Shown: positions 40,757-51,819, numbered from the stretch's first letter. The stretch is DNA of 53,156 bases from Nemertoderma westbladi (GCA_032718475.1 JAUCBJ010006577.1:1-53156); one strand, 5' to 3'. Notes: a model not told the origin generated them from the letters alone. A program made the numbers and translations.

Positions 40757-42255
40757 CTGAGTTGTCTGAGGGAATCGATAGCGAATACGGCGACGTCCTC
40801 GTTGGGGATACAGCCAACTCGGTTAAAGTGCTCCCCGAGGACGGCCCAGATCCGACTCCATTGCAACCGGATCCGGCCCATGTTGTAGTAGGAGATCTCG
40901 ACGATCTTCTGGAGGGAGAACATCCGGGGATGTACCGGGTTCTGTAACTCCTCCATCGAGACGAAGGTCAGCGCCTTGACGAAGTCGACGATGGCGTCGC
41001 CATCGAGATGGGTGGACCCCGTGAAGACGCGATCCACGGCGACCACAATCGACTGGGAACTCGTCTCCCCCATCGACTCCTGGATCATATTGATCCGTTT
41101 TGGATCCATAAAGAGCCGGTCGTCGGCCCCCGTGCCCAGCAGGTCGTTCCATTGATCCACGGAGGGGGTGACCCCGCCGCTAGAGGCGCTACGCGTGTTG
41201 AACAGATACCGCGCCTTGACGCCGGTCCCAATCATCTGCGCGAGTTCCAACTGGGAGGTGCACTTCAATATCTCGTGCCACGCGGCTCCTAAGTAGTTCC
41301 CGTCGGTATGCGCCACGGTTATTAGAGTTTTTATTGTGTCTATATTTTTTGATTTCATTTCGGTTATCCCGCTGGTCGCGGTTAACAACGTAAAACGCGC
41401 CATCGCCTGGATAAAAGCGTCGCGTTCTAACTCCATGCGGAATATACAAGCGATTCGAACCGCAGAGCGGATTCCCTCGAGACACAACGAGGCGATGTCG
41501 GCGTCGTCGCAGTCCTGTAGCCCCACGCTGAAGGCGGCGAGAAACGGAGTCCAAACGAGTTTGAACATCGGACGAGCGTGTTCCACGTGCGTGCCGGTGG
41601 TGAACTCAACGTTCACTACATGCGACGCGGCTTCCATCAACGCCTTGGCGGTGGAGGCCAGCATCTCGGACTCGACGTTAAACAACAACTTCTTCCGTTT
41701 CTCGCTCCAGAGAGCCCCGTCCCTCGGTTGCTTGTACTTGCCGCCGAGGTGCGACGACAACCGCATCTTTATCTCGCTCCCGGCTATCTCATCGTATATC
41801 GCGCTCAGGTACTCCTCCGGGAGATCCTTGGAGTCGTTAATCCCGCGATTCATCCTGATGTACTGCTCTTTGGTCATCTTGTAGCGGACGTTGGCGCTGT
41901 GGAGGTCGGTGGTGAGCATGATGATGGAGTAGGAGAGGACGTAGGCGGTGTCAGCGGAGGCGAAGAGCCCGAGATTAGGGTTGGTCTCGCAGTACCGGCC
42001 CGCAAACTTCTCCATAAATCTATCGATTTTCTGGGCCTCCCCCGGCAGTCGGAATCCGTCCAGGAATTTACGCAGCGCCGACACGATATCGATGGCTCCG
42101 AAGTCCATTTGGTCGATGTATGCGTACATGACTTCCTTGTTGTAGGGCTCGTTGTCGCCCATAAAGTCGCCGACAATAGCCTTGTCGAGTTTGTCAGTGG
42201 CGCAATGGAAGAAATCAGCGACATCCTCAGGGCTAGAACCCACTATTCCTTGTTC
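40757..42255 (-). CDS. ARFGEF: BIG/ARFGEF Sec7 exchange factor, exon 2 (Sec7 and HDS1-2)
   Basis: A 1499-nt exon entered after TTTTAG at 42256. It carries almost all of the Sec7 domain: [14 protein letters not shown], then [12 protein letters not shown] with the catalytic glutamate finger at exon residue 73 (about residue 682 of the protein), then [23 protein letters not shown] and [20 protein letters not shown]. This is the Arf GDP/GTP exchange fold acting at the trans-Golgi and recycling membranes. HDS1-2 sequence follows, ending [13 protein letters not shown] at a GTTAGT donor. The catalytic Glu and MNRGIND motif are intact, so the enzyme should be functional. Confidence 0.97.
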
Positions 42256-42329
42256 CTAAAAGTACACAGATAGTAAGTTAAGTAGTCATAGGTAGACGTA
42301 ATGGTCGGGACTAGAACCTATAGATACTG

Positions 42330-44999
42330 ATAATAGGTAAAAATACTGGACAGTGGACACAAACCTGTCCTGTATCTATTGGAAACTCATCTGTATCTAT
42401 TGGACATGGAGACCCTCATATGTATCTATTGGACACTTACCTGTATCTATTGGACACTTACCTGTATCTATTGGACACCCTCATCTGTATCTATTGGACA
42501 CTAACACTAACCTATATCTATTGGACACACTCAACTGTATCTATTGGACACTTACCTGTATCTATTGGACACACTCAACTGTATCTATTGTACACTAACC
42601 TGTATCTATTGGACACACTCAACTGTATCTATTGTACACTAACCTCTATCTATATATTGGACACACTCAGCTGTATCTATTGGACACTTACCTGTATCTA
42701 TTGGACACACTCAACTGTATCTATTTGACACTTACCTGTATCTATTGGACACACTCAACTGTATCTATTGTACACTAACCTGTATCTATTGGACACACTC
42801 AACTGTATCTATTGGACACACTCAACTGTATCTATTGGACACACTCAACTGTATCTATTGTACACTAACCTGTATCTATTGGACACATTCAACTGTATCT
42901 ATTGTACACTAACCTGTATCTATTGGACACACTCAACTGTATCTATTGGACACTTACCTGTATCTATTGGACACACTCAACTGTATCTATTTGACACTTA
43001 CCTGTATCTATTGGACACACTCAACTGTATCTATTGTACACTAACCTGTATCTATTGGACACACTCAACTGTATCTATTGGACACACTCAACTGTATCTA
43101 TTGGACACACTCAACTGTATCTATTGTACACTAACCTGTATCTATTGGACACATTCAACTGTATCTATTGTACACTAACCTGTATCTATTGGACACACTC
43201 AACTGTATATATTGTACACTAACCTGTATCTATTGGACACACTCAATTGTATCTATTGTACACTAACCTGTATCTATTGGACACACTCAACTGTATCTAT
43301 TGTACACTAACCTGTATCTATTGGACACACTCAACTGTATCTATTGGACACACTCAACTGTATCTATTGTACACTAACCTGTATCTATTGGACACACTCA
43401 ACTGTATCTATTGGACACTTACCTGTATCTGTTGGACACACTCAACTGTATCTATTGTACACTAACATCTATCTATTGGACACACTCAACTGTATCTATT
43501 GGACACTTACCTGTATCTATTGGACACACTCAACTGTATATATTGTACACTAACCTGTATCTATTGGACACACTCAACTGTATCTATTGTACACTAACCT
43601 GTATCTATTGGACACACTCAACTGTATCTATTGTACACTAACCTGTATCTATTGGACACACTCAACTGTATCTATTGGACACTTACCTGTATCTGTAGGA
43701 CACACTCAACTGTATCTATTGTACACTAACCTCTATCTATTGGACACACTCAACTGTATCTATTGGACACTTACCTGTATCTATTGGAAACACTCAACTG
43801 TATATATTGTACACTAACCTGTATCTATTGGACACACTCAACTGTATCTATTGTACACTAACCTGTATCTATTGGACACACTCAACTGTATCTATTGTAC
43901 ACTAACCTGTATCTATTGGACACACTCAACTGTATCTATTGGACACACTCAACTGTATCTATCGTACACTAACCTGTATCTATTGGACACACTCAACTGT
44001 ATCTATTGTACACTAACCTGTATCTATTGGACACACTCAACTGTATCTATTGGACACTTACCTGTATCTGTTGGACACACTCAACTGTATCTATTGTACA
44101 CTAACCTGTATCTATTGGACACACTCAACTGTATCTATTGTACACTAACCTGTATCTATTGGACACACTCAACTGTATCTATTGGACACACTCAACTGTA
44201 TCTATTGGACACACTCAACTGTATATATTGTACACTAACCTGTATCTATTGGACACATTCAACTGTATCTATTGTACACTAACCTGTATCTATTGGACAC
44301 ACTCAACTGTATCTATTGTACACTAACCTGTATCTATTGGACACACTCAACTGTATCTATTGGACACTAACCTGTATCTATTGGACACACTCAACTGTAT
44401 CTATTGGACACTAACCTGTATCTATTGGACACACTCAACTGTATCTATTGGACACACTCAACTGTATCTATTGTACACTAACCTGTATCTATTGGACACA
44501 CTCAACTGTATACTCACCTGTATCTATTGGACACTGAGATTTAGATATTGGAAACACACCTGTATCTATTGGACACTCACCTGTATATATCTATTAGACA
44601 CTCACCTGTATTTATTGGACACACACCCGTGCCGTATCTATTGGACGCTCACCTGCATTTATTGGTCTTTCACCAGTATCTCTATTGGACACTCACCTGT
44701 ATATATCTATTAGATTTATTGGACTTTCACCAGTATCTTTATTGGACACTCACCTGTATATATCTATTAGACACTCACCTGTATTTATTGGACACACAGA
44801 CACACCCTTGTCGTATCTATTGGACGCTCACCTGTATCTATTGTAAACTCACTACATTTATATTGGACACCCACTTGTTTCTATTTAACCCTCACCTGTA
44901 GATACTGGACACTCACATTTAGATATTGGAAACTCACCTGTATCTATTGGACACTCACCTGTTTCTATTTGACACTCACCTGTAGATACTGGACTATGC
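42330..44999 (-). repeat. distal minisatellite of 21-23-bp donor-like units
   Basis: About 120 units. Read on the transcribed (minus) strand each is GTGTCCAATAGATACAG plus a variable junction: CAG|GTAAGT, CAG|GTTAGT, CAG|TTGAGT or CAG|GTGAGT. Unit lengths are 21 or 23 bp. The variants alternate in longer patterns (a ~65-110-bp higher order), showing block duplication. Towards 44880-45000 the units change to the GTATCTACAG form of the proximal array. Plus-strand open frames across it (YLLDTLNCIYWT-type) are artefacts. Confidence 0.95.
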
Positions 45000-45997
45000 T
45001 AAACATAAATGAGCGAGAGACTGAATCAAAGGCCTTGAAGAAGTCAATAAAGATAACAGCCAGATGCCTGTCTTTATTTATTGATAACTCTTCGATTGAT
45101 TATCCTTCTAAGTGCCAAAATGGGCTCCATGGTCCTACGACCTTTACAGAACCCATTTTGGTTCCCTCGTAACAGTCTCTCAACATGATCCCAGGTGAGC
45201 CTACTCTACTGGCACGATTGGTCTTCATACTCCTAGCTGCAGTCTTGGTTTCAGCAAAGGAGATGTCACCAATGGGGATATCTGTGAGCACAGACTCAGA
45301 TACATGATGTACATCAAAGTTATCAGGCAACACACTGTCATTGTTTAGAAGCTTCTCAAAGTGGTAGGCCTATACTTCCAACTGCGTTCAGCTGGAGATT
45401 CAGCCTTAACCTTGGTGATTGGTTAGCTTGTCTCCCAGTGAGCAGGTTTATTGATTGCCATGCCTGGGCTGATTGCCTACTATCATCAGCATTGTTAATG
45501 GGATCAACCTGCTTATTGATAAGCTTCTTCAGGTTATCAGAGTAGGCCTACTGCCTGTTTCGGGACGTAGATGCAGCCTTAACTGCATTCTTGGCCGCTG
45601 TAGTCTGTTTGAGTCGGGACTCTTTCTGCGCCTTATGAAGGTCATTTCGGCACTTCTGAATTTTGTTGTCAGTCCAGGGGGCCCTTTTCCTGTTTCGAGG
45701 GTATACAGGAACTGTTTTTGCAGCTGCTAACTTAACTGCTTCTGTAAAGGCAGTATAGCCCTCGCAGTGATCTGCCGCCTCAGAGGCAAGAACCTCATAC
45801 CTGTTGCTCAGCTGTAGTGTGAAGCTGGATCTGTTGCAACAGAGAGGACCAGTCATGCCGCGGCAAGGCAGAATTCGTAATTATGCTAGCGCGGGGACTA
45901 AGTCTTACCTTGGCCACAATAAGGCGGTGATCATTGGAGAAGGGTCGAAGTGTAAATGCATTACAGTCTTGTATAGAGCTCCTGTAATTGCTATACG
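45000..45997 (-). mobile_element. LINE (non-LTR retrotransposon) fragment within intron 1
   Basis: On the minus strand, broken frames encode the end of an endonuclease domain (NDHRLIVAKVRL near 45930), the charged endonuclease-RT linker (APWTDNKIQKCRNDLHKAQ, 45548-45856), and the start of reverse transcriptase (IFIDFFKAFDSVSRSF near 45000-45070). The domain order and the FIDF-KAFDS motif are those of an RT-endonuclease LINE. Frameshifts and stops mark it as dead. It stops abruptly inside RT, with no 3' end or poly-A tail, and is bounded on both sides by minisatellite. Confidence 0.8.
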
Positions 45998-46395
45998 AAA
46001 CGAATTGACACTTACTTGTAGATACCGGACACTCACCTGTAGATACCGGACACTCACCAGTAGATACCGGAACACTCACCTGTAGATACCGGACACTCAC
46101 CTATAGATACCGGAACACTCACCTGTAGATACCGGACACTCACCTATAGATACCGGACACTCACCTGTAGATACCGGACACTCACCTGTAGATACCGGAC
46201 ACTCAACTGTAGATACCGGACACTCACCTGTAGATACCGGACACTCACCTGTAGATACCGGACATTCAACTGTAGATACCGGACACTCACCTGTAGATAC
46301 CGGACACTCACCTGTAGATACCGGACACTCACCTGTAGATACCGGACACTCACCTGTAGATACCGGACACTCAACTGTAGATACCGGACACTCAC
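45998..46395 (-). repeat. proximal 21-bp minisatellite derived from the exon 1 donor
   Basis: About 19 units; the 12 nearest the exon (46144-46395) are all exactly 21 bp. Each on the minus strand is GTGAGTGTCCGG followed by TATCTACAG. The last ten bases (GTATCTACAG) equal the last ten of exon 1, so the unit spans the exon/intron boundary. In these 12 units the frame is open as VSVRYLQ repeats until CAG becomes TAG (46144-46146). Nine of the 12 junctions keep CAG|GTGAGT; three read CAG|TTGAGT or TTGAAT and lost the GT. Farther units (45998-46143) vary in length. Confidence 0.95.
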
Positions 46396-46398
46396 CTG
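46391..46398 (-). promoter_or_regulatory. 5' splice site of BIG intron 1
   Basis: Minus-strand CAG|GTGAG. The choice rests on protein: exon 1 ends GIQYLQ and exon 2 starts EQG, reproducing the conserved Sec7 entry. Identical sites recur every 21 bp downstream. Confidence 0.85.
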
Positions 46399-48222
46399 TA
46401 GATACTGTATTCCCCGTCTCGGCTTCTTATTGAATATATCGATTCCGTGTTCCAACAACTCCTTCTGCTGTTTAATAACCTCGAACTTCTCGGAGGTATC
46501 GACTCCGGCGCTGTTAACCGAACTGGTAGAGCCGCCGTAACTGGAACTGGTGCCTCCCCCGACCGAGAGCGAGCGACTGTCGGCGTCGTCCCGCGGGGGG
46601 GCGTGACTCCCACACGGCGTGGACTCAGCCCCTAACGTAGTCTGTATCGCGGGCCGCACGTATAACTCCTTGGACCAGTCCACCATACACCGGAGGATCA
46701 GCACCAAACACTCGAGGCCCTTCAACCTCATCGTCTTACCGCCCTCCCCGGGGAGGGACTCCTGTCTGCCCTGGGCGATCTTGGAGAGGTCGTTAACGAG
46801 GCGTTCGAACACGTTACTCGAGGCCATGTTGCAGTCGTAGTTGAGGTAGATATCAACGACTAACTGGGCGTCCGCGCAGATCTTAGTGAGGGCGGTAACA
46901 AGGCAGAGTTTGTGGCTGAACGAACTGGTGGGAGTTTCTAGGATATTGAGGAAGATGTCCTTGAGGAAGACCTCGATCTGCATCTTCAGATGGGATTTGA
47001 AGGAGGTGAAGAGACCGAGGAAGATAGCGAGAGAGAGTTGGAAGACCTCGGGGACGGAAGAGACGGCGTTGCGGCTGAGGGCCACGCAGAGGTACTGCTT
47101 GATAGCGGAGACGAACATATCGTGGGAGCGGAATACGGGGCCGCCGTTGTTGAGTACGTCGAGGAGGAGTTGGAGGCTGAGGACCTTGGAGCGGACCTCG
47201 TGGGAGCGGGGGTCTGGGGGCGGGCTAGTGGGCAGTGACTTCATCGAGAGTTTGCAGAGAGAGCGGAAGACGAGGAAGGCGTCCTTCTGGGAGACGTTGA
47301 CGAGGAGAGGGGTGAGGAGGAGTAGGGAGGAGTCGATGGGTTCCGGGACCCCAGGGAGGCCGGAGGGGGCAACTCCATTGGGATCGGAGGGGGAACCTCC
47401 AGGGGGCACCGAGGGGGAATCTCCAGGGATTTCCACTTCTTTAGGAAGTTCTCCTTCAGTAACCGCGCGATCTAGTAATTCTTCGACAACGTAATTAACT
47501 ACAGTATCAACCGTATCGGCGTCCTCTTCGACTTGAGTTACAACGACTGCGGGTTTAGCTTCTTCGTGCTGCTCCATCCGCAGGAATATAACGTTGAGCA
47601 TCTGGGTTAGAGTCGCTTTGGCGGTGGTTTGGTTGACTGGGTTGCGGGATGCGAGGTATATATTGTAGCAGGTTCTTACGGACAGCAGTAGAGCTCCTTC
47701 GTGTACCTCGCATCCGGTGTTCGATGTGACGGCAGTGAGGAGAGCCTTGATGATTTGGAGTTGGACAGCGTCGTCGGTGGACTCCCCGACGAAACAGCTG
47801 CAAATAACGTCGACGATGCGATCGATGAGTCGCCTCTCCGGGTTGCGGGGATCCGACGCGCTGCCGACTAGATGTCCGTACGCGATTAGTTTCTGGAGGC
47901 AGTCCAATGCGGTTGTTACGATCCGCGGCGATTTACTTTGGCAGCTCAGCTCGAACGGAAGGAAATACTGGTCGGCCTCGATGATATTGGCGTGGCTGGA
48001 AGGCAGCGGGAGGGTTGATTGGTTGTCGGATTCCTGGTTCTTGGAGGTGGACTGTTTGAGTTCCTCGCCGAGCCGGAGTAACGCTTCCTCACACGCCTTC
48101 CGCAGCTGGCTGTTGTGCGGTTTGCGTGTTTCCTTATCCAGCATTATCTTTTCTAAAGCCTTACTGAGAAACATCTTCTGTGTTAGTTGATTCTCTAGAC
48201 TCATTTCATATAAAAACAGCAA
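46396..48222 (-). CDS. ARFGEF: BIG/ARFGEF Sec7 exchange factor, exon 1 (DCB and HUS domains)
   Basis: First coding exon, 609 codons from ATG 48222. A second ATG at 48204 (MSLENQLTQKMFL) may be the true start, since relatives begin close to the KMFL-ALEKI block. The DCB region covers roughly residues 15-230 (SQLRKACEEAL, EADQYFLPFELSCQSK, ALDCLQKLIAYGHL, QLQIIKALLTAV, VRTCYNIYLASRN). An acidic, Pro/Gly-rich linker follows (about 225-300), then the HUS region with the HUS box YLNYDCN...FERLV near 459-475. It ends HGIDIFNKKPRRGIQYLQ at the start of Sec7. The total of about 1700 residues fits the BIG family (about 1650-1850). Only two introns interrupt the coding sequence. Confidence 0.95.
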
Positions 48223-48600
48223 TGCCGTCTGACAGTATAGTTATTGTAGGGGGTATACCTGTATACGGGTATATTATAGATATTATTACTGTATTTATCA
48301 TTTGTTTGCAAATTATTAATTATGGTAGGACTAATAACAAATCATCTAGGCCTATCAGATCAGCCTATTCTGCTATTGGCTGTATGCACAGATGCAGGTC
48401 TGCAGTCTGGCTGTCTGGGTCTGGGTTAACTGACTGTATGAACTGCAATCATAACAACAAACTCAGCGTTTTTTATGTTACCGGAAGCTGGGAAGGCCTA
48501 CGTACGGTAGGGATTTATAACTAAAATAGTGCAAGCTACCAGCTTATTGGCTGATGTGCTGTACGGAGATATCTGGGCTCAGTTTAATCGGCCAACTAGC
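48223..48600. other. upstream region of the BIG gene
   Basis: About 0.4 kb between the BIG start codon and recognisable LTR sequence of element 4. It must contain the 5' UTR and probably the promoter, unless an upstream non-coding exon exists. No TATA box or CpG-rich core stands out. Any U3 portion of the element 4 LTR here is too diverged to see. Confidence 0.4.
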
Positions 48601-49639
48601 TTAGAGAGGTTGCCTTAGCCTTGCTGTTCGTGTCAGCCAATAGAATTTGCGTAGGCGTTGATTTCGACCTATCCCAGCGCTACTGAACTGAATTTCCTAT
48701 CTCACTGCTCATCCTCTGTGTTGAACGGGGCTTCGTGGAATAAGAGTTTTTGGTATACTCGTATAGTAGTAGTAGTCATATGATTTTATATGATTCTGTT
48801 GTTGTGTTCCCATTTTCGCCATAACACCGGCTTTTTGGGAAGAACTCTAGTAAAACTGCTTAAATTATCGAAAGTATAAACTGTTACTAATTAATCAATC
48901 GAATCGAAAGAACTCACTAACTCACTTAATTTAACTGCATTAATCATATTGTTTGTACTGTTATTTACCGTCAGTTATTAATTGTACCTATTTGTTGATG
49001 GAAATATTGCTCTTTGGATAATACGGATAAATCACCCAAATTTCCCAATTTTCTTGATACACTACAGGTTAGAGAGACCGGCTATACATAACAATTGCGA
49101 TTTATATTAATGTGGTGTGTATTGAATCTAATGTTATTTAGCAGACACTACATGAGTCAATTACTGCTCTCTTTATGTGTGATCAAATATACTGACGGTC
49201 GGCAGAATAGTGTGTATGATTGTGATTGGTAACAAAGTATTTCCTAAAGAATACGCTTTATACTTTAATCATAAGCGGTATCGTTGCGTTTTGGTATAAG
49301 TCTTAGTTCTGTTTAAATAGATAGAGCGCCACGCCCTAAAGGAACTGTTAATATTTCCCGAAAACCAATAATATCTGTCAGAGATTAATTATTAACGATC
49401 TATCGAATAATACAGTAAGTTTACACTGCAACCTTACACTGCAATAATAAAATTTAAGCATCCGAATTCAGCCTCCCGGGTGTAGATCCATCGGGTGAAT
49501 GATCGCGCATGGGCTGACTTCGGCTAATGTTTTGTGTATTAGCATAAATTGTTGTCGTATGCTAAAGGTGTTTTAATTAACTAAAAGACATATAAATTTT
49601 GGCAGGTTAAACTGCTAAAGGTCTTCAAAAGCGCGAACA
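48600..49639 (+). repeat. 5' LTR of Pao/BEL element 4 (left edge uncertain)
   Basis: Inverted copy of the element 3 LTRs. 48640-48750 matches LTR A (the CTACTGAACTGAATTT and CTTCGTGGAATAAG regions), 49310-49640 matches both (GAGCGCCACGCCCTAAAGG, then GGTTAAACTGC...GCGCGAACA). The LTR ends at 49639. The TGTAAAAGC start is not found, so the left end is truncated or diverged; 48600 is approximate. Confidence 0.8.
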
Positions 49640-49654
49640 GTAACAGTTTATACT

Positions 49655-49675
49655 CTTATTGCAGTAGGCAATAAG
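49655..49675 (+). promoter_or_regulatory. conserved stem-loop 16 nt inside the 5' LTR, element 4
   Basis: A perfect 8-bp stem, CTTATTGC/GCAATAAG, loop AGTAG, 16 bases after the LTR end, the same spacing as in element 3. Compared with element 3 one pair is missing from both arms, so pairing is preserved although sequence differs. Confidence 0.65.
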
Positions 49676-51440
49676 GTTGCAAAATACCGTAGTGACTGGT
49701 AAAACTGAACCGGTACTTCTGTAGGTCAGTAGGCCTAACTGTCATCACCGGTACCGGTACTGCTGTACAAGTACATTTAGTATTATTCGATTTTGATTAT
49801 TGTATACTGGTAGGTCTTAGTACTTAATCAGGGACTGCAGCCCTGAATTTTTATTGAGATTTTACCTATTTCTGTCGGTTTTATTTCCTAGTAGGCTAAT
49901 ATTGAGCAGAAGGCGTGTGACCCTGCTCAGATTGTTCAGATAATTGTAGGCTGAGCTGCTGTCTGACTGTTGTTGAGTTTGGAGAGATTACGGCGTGTGT
50001 AGAGTTTGTCTGATAAAGTGCCGTTAGTAAGTTGGGGCAGCCATATGCGGTAAGGTCAATCCCCTCTTAAAGAATAAGTCGTACTACCGTGTTAGAACGC
50101 ATACTAACTAACAGTTTCAGAGTCTGCATATACTGTAGTTTATTTAGGCTTGATCGTAGTCTGCCAGTGTTTTAGCCTGTGTTTGTTTGTGTGGTCTGTT
50201 CAGGTACCGTAATAGTTATTACTCAAATATTTGTAGGCTGGATTGTTGTCTAGCTATTTTTAGGTCTGAAGGGATTGCTGCGTGTGTAGAGTTGGTCTGA
50301 TAAAGTGCCGTTAGTAAGTTGGGGCAGCCATAAGCTGTAAGGTCAATCCCCTCTTAAAGAGTAAGTCGTACTACCGTATTAGAACGCATACTAACTAACA
50401 GTTTCAGAATCTGCACATACTGTAGTTTGTTTAGGCTTGATAGTAGTTTGCCAGCGTTTGGTTTGTATTTGTTTGAGTATTCTGTACGGGTAGCGTAATA
50501 TTTATTATTCAGAGTTTATGCGATTATTCGCAACATTCATGTCCCCAAGTTTATTCCTACAGTAATTGTGCTTGTTATACATACCGTTATAGTTAAACTA
50601 ACCCCGGTACTACATCAGGGCTGCTCGGCGTAGGTAAAGACTGGAGATTTTGTGCTTCGGTCACTCCAGCAGATGCCGTGGTTCTTTTAACTGTTCAAGT
50701 ATATTTAACTACTGATTATTTGTTATACCGGTACTTGTACCTAATTTAGGGTTTAGTGTACAGTGCTTTCCGAAGTAATTAGTGTAGGCAGTATATTTGT
50801 GTTGTAAAGTGGTTGATAGGCACATTCGTTAGCTCTATTAGCTTCTGGGTAGGAACAATCCGTGATACATAACGTAGTACCTATAGCGATACGGTTATAG
50901 GTCGTCAGGCGGTGGTATTTTCCTATCTGGACAGTACAATATATTTACTACTTATTATTTCAAATACCGTAGTACCCTGTCCGTTGTAATAACCAGAATT
51001 CTAACCCTTTGTTAGGCTGGTTTGTAGACTTCCTGTAAAATTACCCTAAAAATTTCGTACGTAATATTTTGTTGTGTTTAATTAGAGAATTAATCTCATC
51101 AGTATCGTAAGTAATTTGTAGTATTAAGTAACTTAGGTAAATTAGAATTATCAGTTTTAGTGTCAAATAAATAGCACTTCACTGAGAGGCGTTCAGCTTC
51201 TGTGTAGTGACTCCCCCAGAAATAATAACATTTATTTCAAATATTGACAAAAACCCATATAAACGGGTATATAAATATTATAAATCAAATCAAACGATTT
51301 ATAAATAGTAGGCTTGTCATACAACAACTAGGTCTCACTACCAGTTGGACTACTACTTAAACAACGGTAATAAAGTAAGTTAAAGTAGCTAAGTAACCTT
51401 AAAATATTCAGGAATTCAATTATTCTAAAAATAATTGACA

Positions 51441-51731
51441 TACCGGTACTCACTATAGGCTTATTATATTTATCTCTATAAATTTGAGCTGAAATCATAC
51501 CGGTACTCTGTAATTAATTCTAGTTCATAATTATACTTATATACTATAAGTGTAAGCTGTATACCGGTATTCACTATAGGCCTACTATATATATGTATAT
51601 ATTTGTGCTAAATTATATACCGGTACTCTGTGACAAATCTAGTCTGTAATAATACTTATATATATTATAAGCATACCGGTATTCTAATATATTGTATATA
51701 TATCACGTTACACTGAGTAACGGTACCGGTA
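51441..51731. repeat. six TACCGGTA boxes at ~57-bp spacing (element 4 leader)
   Basis: Copies at 51441, 51498, 51562, 51618, 51674 and 51724 (spacings 57, 64, 56, 56, 50) in an AT-rich, TATATA and AGGCCTA-containing context, ending about 90 bases before the gag ATG. It mirrors 29405-29649 of element 3. Confidence 0.9.
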
Positions 51732-51819
51732 ATAAATCGCTAGGCTTGCGGTCATACTGAATTACTAGACTTGCTTTAACTGAAAATATAGTAGTAGACA
51801 TTCAACTGTATAACTAAAC

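Larger units (their letters stand above)
42256..46395 (-). other. intron 1 of the BIG gene, mostly donor-site minisatellite
   Basis: A 4140-bp phase-0 intron between GIQYLQ (exon 1) and EQGIVG (exon 2), near the start of the Sec7 domain. Donor CAG|GTGAGT at 46396/46395; acceptor TTTTAG at 42256. About 74% of its length is two related minisatellites (45998-46395 and about 42330-44999) separated by a LINE fragment. The array begins at the donor and reaches within about 75 bp of the acceptor. Confidence 0.93.
49640..51819 (+). other. structured leader of element 4
   Basis: Non-coding, homologous to the element 3 leader. It contains a ~287-bp tandem duplication (GTTGGGGCAG at 50031 and 50318, each followed by CCCCTCTTAAAGA and AAGTCGTACTACCG). 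A strongly conserved block at about 50600-50690 includes GGCGTAGGTAAAGACTGG and TCACTCCAGCAGATGCCGTG. The TACCGGTA array is near gag. No conserved ORF. Confidence 0.8.

Noticed and set aside
42353-44901. Many plus-strand open frames with YLLDTLNCIYWT-type repeats
   Set aside because: They are translations of the antisense strand of the intronic minisatellite; unit lengths not divisible by three switch the frames.
42330-46395. CRISPR-like regular short repeats
   Set aside because: Units are contiguous with no unique spacers, the context is an animal gene intron and no cas genes exist.
46447-47494. Plus-strand frames over BIG exon 1 (e.g. 202 codons at 46886)
   Set aside because: Antisense shadows of a well-supported exon.
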